Shown here: piece by piece, positions 1 through 11,689 of the stretch
How positions within the stretch are numbered: position 1 is the first letter of the stretch
Layout of the letters: each line of letters begins with the position of its first letter
Source of the DNA: Cladophialophora immunda
Taxonomy: Eukaryota; Ascomycota; Eurotiomycetes; Chaetothyriales; Herpotrichiellaceae
Direction: 5' to 3'
NCBI RefSeq assembly: GCF_000835495.1
Contig: NW_015622541.1
Span: forward strand, 4,464,001 to 4,528,000
Length of the DNA: 64,000 bases
Made by a program: the position numbers and the translations under genes
Notes under the pieces: generated by a model
Seen by the model: only the letters and a program-made list of their open reading frames with translations
Databases searched by the model: none
Told to the model about the DNA's origin: nothing

Positions 1-669
1 ACGATGCTCATGATCCTCGCGCCTCCCGCAGGCGACGCCTTTGTAAGTCCAAAAATATCCCATTTTCGCCCCTTTGGATATAACACACTAAGATCGGAAA
101 ACCATTTGACTGACTCTTATCATTTTTCCCCCTTCCTCCAGAACTTCGTCGTCGACCTCGCCAACTACCCATCCTCCTTCTTCAACTTCCTGATGGCGGT
201 GGGGATCTACTGCGTGCGGTACCAGCGCAAGCAGCTCAACGTGCCGCAACCGTCCAAGGCGTACCGCTTCCGGGCGTGGCACGTGGCCGTGCTCTTCACC
301 ATCGCGGTCAACCTGTACATGCTGATCATGCCGTGGTACCCGCCGACGGGGGGCGCGACGGGCGGCGATGTCAGCTTCTGGTACGCCACGTACGTGGTGA
401 CGGGGATCGGCATCCTGGTCGCCTGCGCCGTCTACTACCTGCTGTGGGTGCACCTGCTGCCCCGCTGGCGGGGGTACCGCGTCCGCCACGAGAAGGTGCT
501 CCTGCACGGCGGCGAGGTCACGCACAAGCTCGTCAAGGTGGCCCTGGACAAGCTGGAGGCGTGGGACAGGGAGCACGATGCGCAGGGGAGGAAGATTGGG
601 TCCCAGGGCCGAAGCGACGACGAAATCGTCGACGTGCATCATCGCTTTGACGAGGACGAGAAGTCGTGA
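1..669 (+). CDS. Amino-acid permease (APC/LAT type), C-terminal part only
   Basis: The window opens inside this gene; only its 3' end is present. Exons are 1-42 and 142-669, separated by a GTAAGT...CAG intron at 43-141, and the joined frame reads ...LAPPAGDAF-NFVVDLANYP. The visible part has two or three hydrophobic membrane segments (SSFFNFLMAVGIY, VAVLFTIAVNLYMLIM, TYVVTGIGILVACAVYYLLW). A charged cytoplasmic tail follows. This pattern is typical of the last helices of fungal high-affinity methionine/LAT-family permeases in the plasma membrane, which import amino acids with protons. The substrate cannot be fixed from this fragment. The gene is convergent with the downstream cdc24 gene. Confidence 0.75.
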   Translation, partial: TMLMILAPPAGDAFVSPKISHFRPFGYNTLRSENHLTDSYHFSPFLQNFVVDLANYPSSFFNFLMAVGIYCVRYQRKQLNVPQPSKAYRFRAWHVAVLFTIAVNLYMLIMPWYPPTGGATGGDVSFWYATYVVTGIGILVACAVYYLLWVHLLPRWRGYRVRHEKVLLHGGEVTHKLVKVALDKLEAWDREHDAQGRKIGSQGRSDDEIVDVHHRFDEDEKS

Positions 670-1592
670 TGATTCGGGGGCCTCCCTCCAGTGTCAAAAA
701 CCTCGCTGACTCCCGGTTCTGCCAACGCCCGTCTCGCTCCTGTGCGCTCCCTTCTCGCTGTGCCTTACTTCCTACTGAAGTAGACAATCTCTGTGCCAGT
801 TACAGGCCACTGCATGACTGTCTATATATACCTCGACTCTCGAACGGCGCCAGGTGATAGCTATCTGACTTCCGTCCAGCTAGTGTATATATGCCTGAAT
901 ACAGACTTTATTGGGTCTCTCAAAGGACCTGAGTCTCGAACCTTCGGTCTTATCTTAGCAAACACTATACAGAATACAAGTATGTGAAGGGCATCGGCCA
1001 CCCCTTGAGACCCCAGCAGGTCCTTGCAGGTAAGGCTTGTCAACTTGCTGGATGGCGACGGGATTTTATGAACATACATATGACCTCATCTGAACCACAC
1101 CTGGTGACACCAATTCAGAAGTATTCAGCTTATATCCTCTCTGGGCAACAAAGGAGACGATGATAATATATTGCCAATTTCTGACAACAGGTATCGATAG
1201 AGATATTGAGTAATCTCACTCCTATGCACATGCGCCACCTCTTGTCCTCCACTGGACTTCAATATCTTTAATTCGCAGCCGCATCGCCGTTCCTCTGTAC
1301 TCCCTTCATTCCCTTGTTCCTTAACCATATCCAACATCATAACCCGTCACATCATAGCTCGTCTCAATGTACTCTTGGCCCTGTTCCTAGGGATGTGATT
1401 AGTCGGCCCGGCATGTCAATCTCCTCAGGAGGGTGTATAGATGCCTGTATGAGAATGAGGCGCTGCTGCCTTATAGTGACCTCGGCCGTTTGCTGTAAAC
1501 AGGATTGGCAAACTCCTCGACTTCGAAGAGGCTACTTCTGGTCGAAGACTTGAGCTGTCGGATTTTGCACGTTGCAGAATCTTGCTCTTATT
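670..1592. other. Convergent intergenic region
   Basis: Shared 3' region between the permease and cdc24. Only short overlapping frames without codon coherence are present. I see no RNA gene or repeat. Confidence 0.6.
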
Positions 1593-4483
1593 TCAACCAT
1601 TCACTATGGACTCGCCATGGGTAGCATGTGCAAACAACAACAGCTCTGCGTTTTGCGGATTCGCCGAATTCGCAGCATGCGTCTCACGCCAGTCTAGCAA
1701 AGCTTCATGAACCGCCTCGTCACTGTCGATAAGAATGAAATCGCCATCCTCGTCGCGGTAGCGCAACCGAACAGACCCGGAAGCAATAGAATGATTCGTG
1801 AACCGTGCTAGCTTCGCGTCGATACGATCGGCCAACGATCTGAACTGAATGTTGCTGGCGATGATCATCGAGACATAGTTCTCATCGAAGCAGACTTTGG
1901 CTTTGAGTTGACTGGGGATATACGGTTCACCATCGCTCGAGGGCGACGATACCGGAGGCGAGAAAGCCCGACCTTGCGAGAGTGAGGGTGCATGTCCAGG
2001 TCGCCTAGGATCAATGTTATACGATGGATCATAACTATAACCGTGACCTGGCATGGCAGGGCGCGGCGCAGAGGGCAGCCCAAATTGTTGATGTGGAGTG
2101 CCTCCTCGTGAGGGAGGTGCGTTAATAGGTGAATTGTTCTGACTCCTGCTTGGAGGAGCCATCTGTTTGGCCATATGAGCGGGTATAGGTGGTACGGTTG
2201 GGACATGCTCGGTCGAAGTGTACTTGCGACTTTGTTGAACCATTGGGTGCACATCAGGACTGCTCGCAGATCGCATGCGAGGTACCGGCATTCCTGGGCC
2301 AGATGACTGTCCTCGACTTCGGCCGTTGGCCAGATATGGATTTCCACTTGTTTGGCCGTTGGGGTTTCGAGCCATGGCGGGAGCAGTGTTTCGATGTGAC
2401 TCTGGAGGGTGCATGCCCCCGCCCACTGGAGTAGTCCCTCGGTGATATCCCGCAAAGGCAGATTGTGAACTCGAGCGAGCCGACATTGATGACCCCGGCG
2501 GCGTATCCCGGTCAATGGGAGAGAAATATGAGCCGCCGTTGAATTCTTGCGGAGACGCTGTGGGAAGTCCTCGAGTGTTCAGTGAAAGTGCCCCTATTTC
2601 GCCAGTCGGCACTCGCATGCGGTTAGCTGACATTTGGGGACCACTGCCTCCGCTGCCTCCCGTGGCGGACCGTGACCGAAGACTCGTACTTGAGGCGTTT
2701 CTGCTCATGCTGAATTCGGAATATCCATTTACATCAGTTCCACCATAAGTTGTGCTGGAAAGTCTGTTGTAATCGTCGTCCTCATCCTGAGCGAGATATG
2801 GATTTTCTAGGTTCGCTCCCTGCAAGGAAAGGAGATGAGTTTCCGAAATGCCTCTTGTCTTCGACTCTAGCATGCATGCCGACCGTTGAGTCTCAATCAA
2901 GTTGTGCCACTTTTGCAGTGTGTCGTCGTTTTTGAATTTGATGTTGAACGTCTCGATCCCTGATTCGCCTTTCCATGAAATCTGTAGGCAATAATTTCCG
3001 GGACTTGTCGTAGGGATGACTTGGGTGACATTGGCAAAATAGATCCGTCCTTTCAAGTTCATCTTGGGCTTGCCGCGTAGACTGAGTGCCGGTTTGTTGT
3101 TCGCCAGCCTGTTCTTCGGTTTGTTGGCATTGACATCTTTGCACATGACCAAAATCCGGCTGAAGAGGTAGATATGATATTCTTTCTCGTCTGATCGAAT
3201 GGCGCTCTCTTTCATGACACTAAACGTTCCAAGCAGGAGAAGCTCGCCAAGGGCCGCAATTTGCAATTGTTTCCAGTCGTCTATCCGCTCTTGTAGATCT
3301 TGAAGGGCGTCATCTCGAGTTTCCTTGTCGATGGAAGCATCCGCCTGCATGAGCACATCTTGAATGATGGCAATGGCACTGGTCAGATCGGACTTGAGGG
3401 TAGGGTCTTCTATTTGATTAAGCAGGTCCTGAGATGGTCAGCAACGATCTCTCAAGTCAATGATATCCCACATACCTTCAGCAGGAGAGGATATTTCGTC
3501 AGCCTCTGGAAGGGCTTGAGGAGAAATCCGTTGAGAATTGTGGGGTTCGCGAGCATCTGTTGCGTCAATGGGGATCTTGCGGTCGCAACCATTTTGTCCC
3601 ATTCCTGTTGGCAGGTGGCTTCGCATCTCCTCTGGTTGGCAATGAAAGGCTCGTACTGTCGGAAAGGATCCCTGTAGTGAACAAAAAGTCGACCCCAATT
3701 CTGTTGCTCTTCTGGCATTTCGTTTTGTTGTTCGATCCGAATCAAAAATCGTTGCGCAAAGTCCAATAGATTGTTAAGGTTGAGGAAAATGTTGTGGATG
3801 GCATCCCCAGTCAGGGCGCCTACTTCTTCCAGTTCCTTCTTCAACGCTTGCAAATTTTGCAAATGATGAACATACTGTCTCTCCGTCTCCACAAGTTCCC
3901 TTAGGATATATTGTCGTCGGGTCATTGTCTTTGGGGTCTGCTCTGGAGCGTTGGATGCGGCGTCCGTCCCGTCGCGAGAATCTTCACTGTCCGTTGATGG
4001 GTGGAGTTTGCCGCTCAACTTCAGCATGTCCAGCACCCGGTTCACCAGTTTTGTGACCTTCACAAATCCAGTGGTATTGTCGCTATACAGATCGGTCACA
4101 GTGAAGGTGTCAGCTGCCGGAATGTTCATCTGTTGCATGCATGATTTGATGAACAGAAATGCTGCTTCCTTGCCTACTCTGTCCGGCCGACTTGTATCAA
4201 CAGTAAGGTCGCCTTCTTCCGGGTTGGAAGCATTATAGATGGTGAGCAGCGGTAGGCCGCTTCTGAAACACTGCCACAGGGAAGACACCGGATCGGTCAA
4301 ACCATCGGCCTCGCGCTCTTCCATTTCCTCGAGGTACGGGCGGAACCCAGGCACACCGGACAAGCGTCGCCGAAGTTTGATACATATTTGGTAGAGCGAT
4401 TCCCCATCTCTTACATTTATAATGTTGTTTTTGTCCAACATTGGGCCATGGTCACCGTTCATAGTCTGCGGAGATGCCAACAT
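1593..4483 (-). CDS. cdc24: Cdc24-type guanine nucleotide exchange factor for Cdc42
   Basis: Two exons (4483-3476 and 3428-1593; 47-bp GTATGT...CAG intron) encode 947 aa. An N-terminal Cdc24/CH-like region (about residues 20-150, LYQICIKLRRRLSGVPGF) is followed by a DH/RhoGEF domain (about 190-370, RRQYILRELVETERQYV ... PFQRLTKYPLLLK). A PH domain (about 390-520) precedes a long Ser/Pro/Gly-rich disordered linker. A C-terminal PB1 domain (about 850-940, KVCFDENYVSMIIASNIQF) ends the protein. This order is diagnostic of Cdc24, which activates Cdc42 at sites of polarised growth and binds Bem1 through PB1. The ATG at 4483 fits the family, but the upstream sequence has splice-like sites, so a short extra 5' exon is possible. 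The gene is intact. Confidence 0.92.
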
Positions 4484-7251
4484 GATCGCTCAGGCACTTT
4501 GTGTCGCTTAGAACAGGGTAAGTCGTGCCTGATTCGAAGGCAAAGTTGTCAGCGCATTGATCGAAGCAAATTATCTGGTAAAAGAAGACTCGAGCAGTCG
4601 ATATCGTGACGAAGGCAAAAGGAGGATGTTTCGGGTTGAACGGGGGATGCCTGAAAGGCGCGTGGCGAAGTTGGGAGTAGAGATCGTGAGCGAGATCTAG
4701 GGAAGCCTCGAGGGGGTAACAAGGAGCGGACCAGCGCCGAGGACGATAACGAGGGATATCTAGGACACGATTGTCAGGTCTGTAGCAGGGAGAAAAAGGT
4801 CATGGCAGCAAGCAAGGAGGCAAATGGGAGGGACTGAACATACCACCAACGCAGGGCGAGTTGACAGTTTCTTCCCCAGGTTCCACAGATAGACAGGCGA
4901 CAGCGATAGGACAAGGACAGAGCGAACGAAGGAGGCGGGATGGTACGAGGCTCGCGGGCCAGCGTGTGGTTGCTATTGTTGGCTGTTGATCAATTCAATC
5001 AATGGCGGCGGTAGCAAGGGAGAGGTGTGGTTGGTGGCAGCGGTGCAAAGAGAGCCAATCAATGGGGTGTGAGCAAGGGATGGAAGCGCGACAAGAGGGA
5101 CAGCCCCCAGGGAGGATTTCCCAGATTCGATAGCGTCCAGGCGTACAGCAGTACGGGCAATCAAATCAATGAGATCCAAGAGACACAGACAGTCAAGTTG
5201 TGTCTCTCTGTGGCGTACGAGTGATGTGCGGATGTGCAGACGTCGGCTTGTTGTGGCGGGATTTCTGCTCCAGTGGGAGAAGAGAAAATGAGGTGTGTGG
5301 AAAGAAGCAGGAACAAGAAGCAAAGCAGTAGCAAAAAAAGCTTTGGTCTTTCGAAGCAACCCACACGCACCACACCACCGACGCAAGAGCATGTGGATCA
5401 TCGAGAAGAAGGGCCCCCCGGGTGGCAGATGCAGGTGCAGGTGCAGGTGTAGACTGACTACTCCGTACTCTACTCCGTTCAGACTGCAGCCTCCAGAAGC
5501 AGGCAGACCGGATCGATACCAAACCGCAATGAGATGTGCCAGACGTGATGGGTGGCCTGCCTTTTCCCTCTTTACTCACTCCGTACCACCACCGCGCTGC
5601 GTGCAGACAGACTCCCAACAGCCTTCCCACCTGCTTTCTCAACGAGCATGGTCCTCGATGGCGTTTCCTATCCTCCCTCCCACTCGACTCGAGACGGCCC
5701 GTTACTCTCCTCTCTCCTCAGCCCCCATCCCCCCGTATTACTCGCAAATCACTTTCCTGCTGGGATTTCCTTCTTGCAAACCCCACTCTTCTCGCCTCCC
5801 TGAACACCCCTGTTCACATTTTCCACCGGTGCTGTGCTCGAACGATTGGAAAACAATGGAACGCCCCCCAGCACATCCTTGACCCGTTCCCGCGGGATGG
5901 CGCCGCCATGTTCACGTCGTCAAACCACGCCAGGCGTTGCCTAAATAGTGCCACAAACTGCCTGACCTTCCCTGATCCAGTCGACAACGCTCCGGCAAAA
6001 ACCGCAGTAGGCGCCCAGCTTGCCGGGATGCCACTCCAGCCGGGCTATCACAGTTCTATTCCCCGAGAGTGGCCATTCCCAACGACTTTACTGATATTGT
6101 TCTAGTTCCTCGCGGCTAGAAATCTGGTGGCTTGCCGTGCTGCAACAACTGTCAGGGCCAAGCTCCTCCCTACTTGTCGTCGCATCATCCTGCACTATGA
6201 TGACCTCAAGGTTAGGAGATTATGACCAATAAAAGAAGGCTGGGATTGCCGATCGACCTGGTACGATCACACAACCTCCTACTCTCTAGGCAGGGGAGGA
6301 GTCGAACTTGGGAGACTTGGGTTGGGGAACCAGGCGTTTGCTGACCGTTGAACATACCCACGTGAAGTCAAGCCAGGTCCCAGCGGCGTTTCAGTATTTC
6401 GCGAGTCACCACGTACCGAGTAAGGGTGAGAAGCCGAACCTTCCAATGTGGAAGCTGAAGCCTTGATAAGGTTAAGAAGTATGACTTACTGGTAGGCACT
6501 CCGTCCCTAGCGAGCTACAAGATTCACAAGAGTGAATGAGTTTACAGATGACCCCTGCCTCCAATCACGGCCCCATGTCCTCGCGCCCCCCTACATTCGC
6601 GTTTCGACGTGTTTCGAACCATCCAAAAGAAGCTACCTACGTACTTGGTACCTCGTACAATAATGTTTGTTGAGCTGACAGGCACTTACTCGTATACCGG
6701 CTGCCTGGACGCCTCTCTTATCCCCACAGCGAGTTGAGGTATACTGCTGACAAGACTGGTAGGTGTTCAGCTGATATTGACAGGGCATTGGTCGAATCAT
6801 CCATCCGGATCCAGAGGCCAATCAAGGAAAGAGTCCGACTCTCGTCTCTTTGGATGCAAAGCCCACTGATTCGGATCGCGACATAGCCGGGGCAGGACAA
6901 CAACACCCCCGCATTCTCCCGTCACTCGTTATGTCCGGGCTGCGCCTCAAGAATCTCAAATGAGGGACCAGCAAAGAACTGGTAAGACGAGTACTCCAGA
7001 TGCCCGGCCCGTAATACAATGCCGAGGTCCTGGAGGGGTCTGATCCACCGGTTTCTTCGATTCTCTCGTGCCCCGCGACTGAACACGGAAGGAGGGTACA
7101 AAAGTAATATTTCATTCGAGATGCATTAATAAGACAGGCGTCCTGCCGAAAGTCATATTCTTCAGGATAATAAAGAATTACACTCTCAACCTCTCAAAAG
7201 CCCCCCTGACCTTTTCATCCCGGGGCAGAACAGACATCGACCGCTATCATC
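4484..7251. other. Long intergenic region (5' flank of cdc24 and of the esterase)
   Basis: A 2.8-kb stretch with no supported gene. The part next to cdc24 is A/G-rich on the plus strand, i.e. pyrimidine-rich on the cdc24 strand, as in long 5' leaders of fungal polarity genes. A short TGCAGG microsatellite lies near 5430. The longest frames (around 5300-6100) are Pro/Ser-rich with no family resemblance. Confidence 0.5.
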
Positions 7252-8362
7252 ATGTCGTACACAGACAAGGAGTCTCTTCTCGCCCTAGGGCAGATAGACC
7301 CCGAGCTCAAGGCGGTTTGTACACGAACAGACCTCTTCGCGGTTGCCTTCTAACAAAGCAATTCAGTTTCTGGAGAAAGCCAACCTACCTCCGCCAGACT
7401 ACAGCAGTCTCGACGACTTCAAAGCCATGGTGGACAAACGGAATGAGGACGCCATGAAACTCTTGGGCCAGCCTCCGCCGGAGGTCAAGCAGACCGAGTT
7501 AGAATATCCCACAGCAGACGGTACCAAGCTGCGTGCAAAGCTCTATCAGCCAACAAACCCACCCAAGAACGGAAGCCCTTTAATCGTCATGTACCACGGT
7601 GGAGGGTTTTGCATCGGCGCGCCGGAGGGCGAGGAGCAGACGTGTCGCAATTTTGTCCAGGCCTTCGGTGCTGTCTGCATCTCAGCCTCGTACCGCCTTG
7701 CACCGCAGTTCAAATTTCCATATGCACCCAAAGACTCTTGGGACTGCTTGAAGTGGGCTGCGGCCAACGCAAAGTCCTGGGGCGCCGATCCTTCGACCGG
7801 GTTTGTCATTGGTGGCACCTCGGCTGGAGGAAACATCACGGCCGTCCTGGCTCATGTGGCGCGAGACGAGAAATTGTCGCCCCCTTTGACTGGCCAGTAC
7901 CTCGTCATTCCCGCGGTGCTGCCTGAAGGCAAGGTCCCAGAAAAGTACAAGGAGTATTTCCTGTCGTACGAGCAGAACCGAAATGCACCAGTCCTGCCTG
8001 TTGCGGCGATCGATATGTTCATGAGAGGCTACGAGCCGGACGAAAGTGACGGAGTCTGGTATGCTCCCTTCAACCACCCTAAAGGCCACAAAGATCTGCC
8101 TACTGCCCTGTTCCAGATTGACGGTATGGACCCGCTGAGAGATGAGGCCATCATCTATGAGCGCGTGCTGCGGGAGGAAAATGGCGTCAAGACCAAGATG
8201 TATGTCTATCCTGGCGAGCCCCACGGACATTGGGGATTCTTCCCATTTTTGAAGGCAAGTCAAAAGTTCCGTCGAGAGCAGGTCGAGGGTATGGGTTGGT
8301 TGCTAGGAAGAGAGCCCGATTTCAGTAAGGTCATCACCCAGGCTGTGGCCGCGGGTGTGTGA
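7252..8362 (+). CDS. Alpha/beta hydrolase fold-3 esterase/lipase (HSL family)
   Basis: Exons 7252-7314 and 7367-8362 give 352 aa. The 52-bp intron has a CTAAC branch site and CAG acceptor, and joining it supplies the N-terminus MSYTDKESLLALGQIDPELK. The oxyanion-hole motif HGGG starts at His98, and the nucleophile is Ser173 in GTSAGG. Asp276 (DPLRDE) and His307 (EPHGHWG) are likely to complete the triad. Hormone-sensitive-lipase-type enzymes of this size hydrolyse short acyl esters and usually act in the cytosol; no signal peptide is seen. The in vivo substrate is unknown. It is convergent with utp11, 153 bp away. Confidence 0.85.
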
Positions 8363-8515
8363 AGCAGAAGCATTCCGGTATCCGGTATTGCTTGTCATAG
8401 AAGGGCGCCTAAGGGGCTCCGTCCCAGAAGAGAAGATATATCAGACCCTCTTTAGATATCATTGTTCATTACCATCTCTCGTTGTTGTGTCGTGACAGAA
8501 TTGGACCTTCTTCGC

Positions 8516-9379
8516 TTATTTCTTTCTCTCTCTAACCTTGAACCTGAGACCGTTCTTGTTCACTCCACCGACCGTTCTCGCCATCTTCGCCCGCTGTAAC
8601 TCCAACTGGTCGGCTGCGGCAAGGATTTCGCGCTGCCGGGTTTTCAGGGCCTCGAGCTTTGCCACACGCATATCCTGAAGACGTTTCCTCTTTTTCCGCT
8701 CAGCACGCAAACGGCTCAGGGTGTCTTGTTCCGCTTGAAGGGCTTTCTTGGACTTGGGTTTTGGTGGATCATCTGTGTCGTTGAGGCCGTGGATCGATGT
8801 TGTCGCCAAAATCTCAGCTTCTTGCATTGCTTGATCTGTTTCTCCCTCGAAAGATTGATCTTGGAGCACTTCCCCGTTCGATGCCCGCTTCTTGCCCCTG
8901 AGTAGGCTTCCAGTCTCATCGTCCTGAAAAGTTTGCCTCTTGGCCGGCGTCAGCTTTCCGAGCGTAACATCGTCCATGCCCACCTCTTCCGTCAATCTCT
9001 CAATCTCCCTCCTACCCTTCGCCGCTACAGTCCTCAGATATCCGGCATCCTGCGTCTTCAACAACTTGACCGCGTCGTGGCTCAATGGGACACCTTCTCT
9101 TAGTCTCTTGTTCCCATCTTCGTCCTCCACAGTCTGCTTGGATTTGTGCTTCCCCAACCCGGCCCTTCCTTGACTGATCATGCCAAAGGCAAACTCGTCT
9201 GGGTTTCGCTCCCTGGCCTTTTGTGACAGTTGGGAAAGCTTTTTCTTCTTGAGGTTATAGTCCTGCGCTCGGAGGGAGTAGTCTTTGTGTTTCTCGAGGA
9301 GGCCCCATTTTTCGCGAGAGGCGGGTTGAGCGCGTTCCTTGTGCGGACGCCGTGCAACGGCGTTGCGGAGAGAAGACAT
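8516..9379 (-). CDS. utp11: U3 snoRNA-associated protein 11 (SSU processome)
   Basis: A single 287-aa exon. The ATG at 9379 gives the classic start MSSLRNAVARRPHKERAQP, followed by REKWGLLEKHKDYSLRAQDYN and the NPDEFAFGMI block of the Utp11 family. The rest is strongly basic and coiled-coil-like. Utp11 is a nucleolar component of the U3 snoRNP/SSU processome needed for 18S rRNA maturation. The frame is open further upstream but lacks an ATG. It is transcribed divergently from cmc1, with 318 bp between the two start codons. Confidence 0.95.
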   Translation of the reverse strand: MSSLRNAVARRPHKERAQPASREKWGLLEKHKDYSLRAQDYNLKKKKLSQLSQKARERNPDEFAFGMISQGRAGLGKHKSKQTVEDEDGNKRLREGVPLSHDAVKLLKTQDAGYLRTVAAKGRREIERLTEEVGMDDVTLGKLTPAKRQTFQDDETGSLLRGKKRASNGEVLQDQSFEGETDQAMQEAEILATTSIHGLNDTDDPPKPKSKKALQAEQDTLSRLRAERKKRKRLQDMRVAKLEALKTRQREILAAADQLELQRAKMARTVGGVNKNGLRFKVRERKK

Positions 9380-9697
9380 GTTCCTTTCGGTCTCGAGAGT
9401 TTGAGGAGAGAGAGGGGCTTCGAGAGTGCGGTGGGAGGTCAAAGAACAATGATTGTGGTAAGTCAAACAAAATATTCAGTGGCATTTGGGGAAATTTCGT
9501 GCAAACTGCGAGTCCGCATCCGTAGGTTTCTCCACACCTGCTTCTCAATGTTGGTACGAGGTAGAGCTCTCCAGACCAATTTATTTGCTCACCATCAACC
9601 ACCTCATGCACGCAATCAGACCTGCCATGGATAGATCACAGTCGAATTTGTAGGGTATACTGATCAGTCCGCCGTTCATTCATTACCACTCAGAACA

Positions 9698-10207
9698 ATG
9701 GAGATGGCTTCGTCTATTATCCCTGAAGCAACACGACAACCACCTCCCACCACCAGCCGGCCACAACCTCAGAATAACCTGCACAATCCTCTGCCCCTAT
9801 CCGCCTCTCAAGAAGCCGAAGTCCGCAATCTCTTCCACAAACGCGTCCGCACAAAATGCGCCGATGTGATCAAAGATTTTGCTGACTGCGCACGCGGCCG
9901 TACCATCAGCGTCGCCTGGACCTGCCGCGAGCAACATTTGGCCATGAACAGCTGTATGATCCAATATGCTACAAAAGCTGAGGAAGATGCTGCACGGGAA
10001 GAGTGGTTTCAGGGTATCCTGGCAAGGAGGAAGCAAAGGGAGGAGGAACTTGCTGCCGTGGAGAAACGGAGGATGGAGGTTATTGAGATGACGAGACGAC
10101 AGGAGGAAAAGGAGAGGCTCGAGGCGGAAAGGAAAAAGAAGGAGCTTGAAGAAAGCAAGAAAGAGAAAGATGGAGACAAAAAGAAAGGAGCCTTTTGGTG
10201 GCGATGA
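9698..10207 (+). CDS. cmc1: Cmc1-type twin CX9C mitochondrial COX assembly factor
   Basis: An intronless 169-aa protein. The CHCH core has C54-X9-C64 and C76-X9-C86, the twin CX9C pattern oxidised by Mia40 in the intermembrane space. The segment FHKRVRTKCADVIKDFADC followed by WTCREQHLAMNSCM matches the Cmc1 family, which chaperones Cox1 during copper-dependent cytochrome c oxidase assembly. A long Lys/Glu-rich C-terminal helix (about residues 105-165), ending GAFWWR, extends beyond yeast Cmc1 and is common in filamentous fungi. Confidence 0.9.
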   Translation: MEMASSIIPEATRQPPPTTSRPQPQNNLHNPLPLSASQEAEVRNLFHKRVRTKCADVIKDFADCARGRTISVAWTCREQHLAMNSCMIQYATKAEEDAAREEWFQGILARRKQREEELAAVEKRRMEVIEMTRRQEEKERLEAERKKKELEESKKEKDGDKKKGAFWWR

Positions 10208-10700
10208 TGGACGTGTTGAGAAAACTTCGCACTGTCTGGCTCATGGAAGAGGCACTGCGGTCTTCGCAGCGACCTTAGAATGAAGCATTGAACTCGAAGG
10301 GCATCCGGCACATCGAGCCACGTCCATAACAGACCTTTCAGCAACCCCTTCGCCCATGGACCAGCGAGCTCAGCGAGACTCATCGATGGATGGCGTGCCA
10401 CGTACCACATTTCGAAGAAAGCAGCCTGCGGTACATCCTTTGTCAGAGTGCACATTGGATCTCTTCCAGCTCATCGAGCGCTGTTCTCGACATCATCCTG
10501 CAATATCCTCATACCACAGATGGCGAGACGGTCCTCCTTGCTCACAGAGTCCCACGAGTTTGAAAGCCACAGCACAACATTTTCGGCTCAAAAAAAAAAT
10601 CCACCAATTCTGATCCCTTGGTTTCTTCAGATCCTAGAACATGGGGAGCCTCAACAAACAACTCGCTGTGACGACTCTCGCCAATGAGTGGCGCAACTGT
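10208..10700. other. Convergent intergenic region
   Basis: Shared 3' flank of cmc1 and the next minus-strand gene. An A9 tract lies near 10591. Nothing else is supported. Confidence 0.5.
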
Positions 10701-11174
10701 TTACCATCTCCACAACTGTCCATAATCTCGCTCAAATTCTTGCCGGCTGGGAATCTCCATGACCTCCATTCGCTCCTCGATCTCAGAGTCGCTGTCAACC
10801 TCAACCTCCCTTGCCGCCCTCTCCTCGATCTCACCGTGCCAGTCCAACATCTCATCTTCCCAACCCTGGTCTCCATCGACCTCTTCCTGGATCTGCTGCA
10901 ATTTCCGTTTTTGCCCTCGGATCTGTTCAGGGTCCGGGTCTCTCCATTGCCTGTCTGCCTCGCTCCAGGCCCGTCTCTCTGCTTCGACTTGGGCACGATG
11001 ACGGGCCTCGAGATCCCATCTCGCTTGGACGTGAAGGTAAATTACATAGACCGCGAGGAGCCAGGTCAGAATATTGCCGATGGCAATGAAGACTTCGAAG
11101 GGTGTCGGCTCTGCATTTGCCGGTGCGTTTGTCTGCGATAAAGGTCGCCGGGGAGATCCTAGCACTGTGCTCAT
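10701..11174 (-). CDS. Small single-pass membrane protein, unknown function
   Basis: 157 aa from the first in-frame ATG at 11174 (MSTVLGSPRRPLSQTNAPAN). One hydrophobic helix (about residues 25-47, FEVFIAIGNILTWLLAVYVIYL) is followed by a long charged, probably coiled-coil tail rich in Arg/Glu/Trp (ARHRAQVEAERRAWSEADRQW). The tail ends in an acidic segment. The frame is open upstream of the ATG, so an upstream exon is possible. I do not recognise a family. A plausible reading is a type-II or tail-exposed ER or mitochondrial membrane protein. Confidence 0.6.
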   Translation of the reverse strand: MSTVLGSPRRPLSQTNAPANAEPTPFEVFIAIGNILTWLLAVYVIYLHVQARWDLEARHRAQVEAERRAWSEADRQWRDPDPEQIRGQKRKLQQIQEEVDGDQGWEDEMLDWHGEIEERAAREVEVDSDSEIEERMEVMEIPSRQEFERDYGQLWRW

Positions 11175-11689
11175 TGTGACTTTGGTCGGACTCGCGGTGG
11201 CTCGAGCGGGGACGTCGGTGACAACTGGACGGGTGCCGATTTGTGGGTGTCTTGATGGTGATATCAACCAGGGTTCTATTCGAGGCTATGGAGCCTTTTT
11301 CCAACTACTTGAGAACAGCAAGATTCGTGGCCTCCTGGTTGTCTGGAAATGGTTGCGTGGATCCAAATATACATGCCTGAAGACGTGTTTGTCCACGGTC
11401 AAAATCAAGGATCTTATGCAAACGCAAGCTTTGGAAAGGCCACGGTGACACACAGAAACACACGGAAAGAGGTGTGCAATCAAAAAGCGTCAACTAGCGA
11501 TGCTCTATTGTGACAATCAATCAATTGGCGAGAAACGCAATGGGTGAAGCTTGAACTGCTGCGTGCTGCTGTCGGGTTTGGGTTTCCACACAGAAGCGCG
11601 AACAGAGAACCACACTTTGTCCCCGTTTTGTCATGTTTCCCTTGGATGGATGGCCTTTTGTGCAAAGCCGATCGCCCTTGACGGCCCAA

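Noticed and set aside
5295..6105. Overlapping plus-strand frames of 189-195 codons
   Set aside because: Pro/Ser-rich, three overlapping frames open at once, no ATG context or family resemblance; typical of pyrimidine-rich 5' flank.
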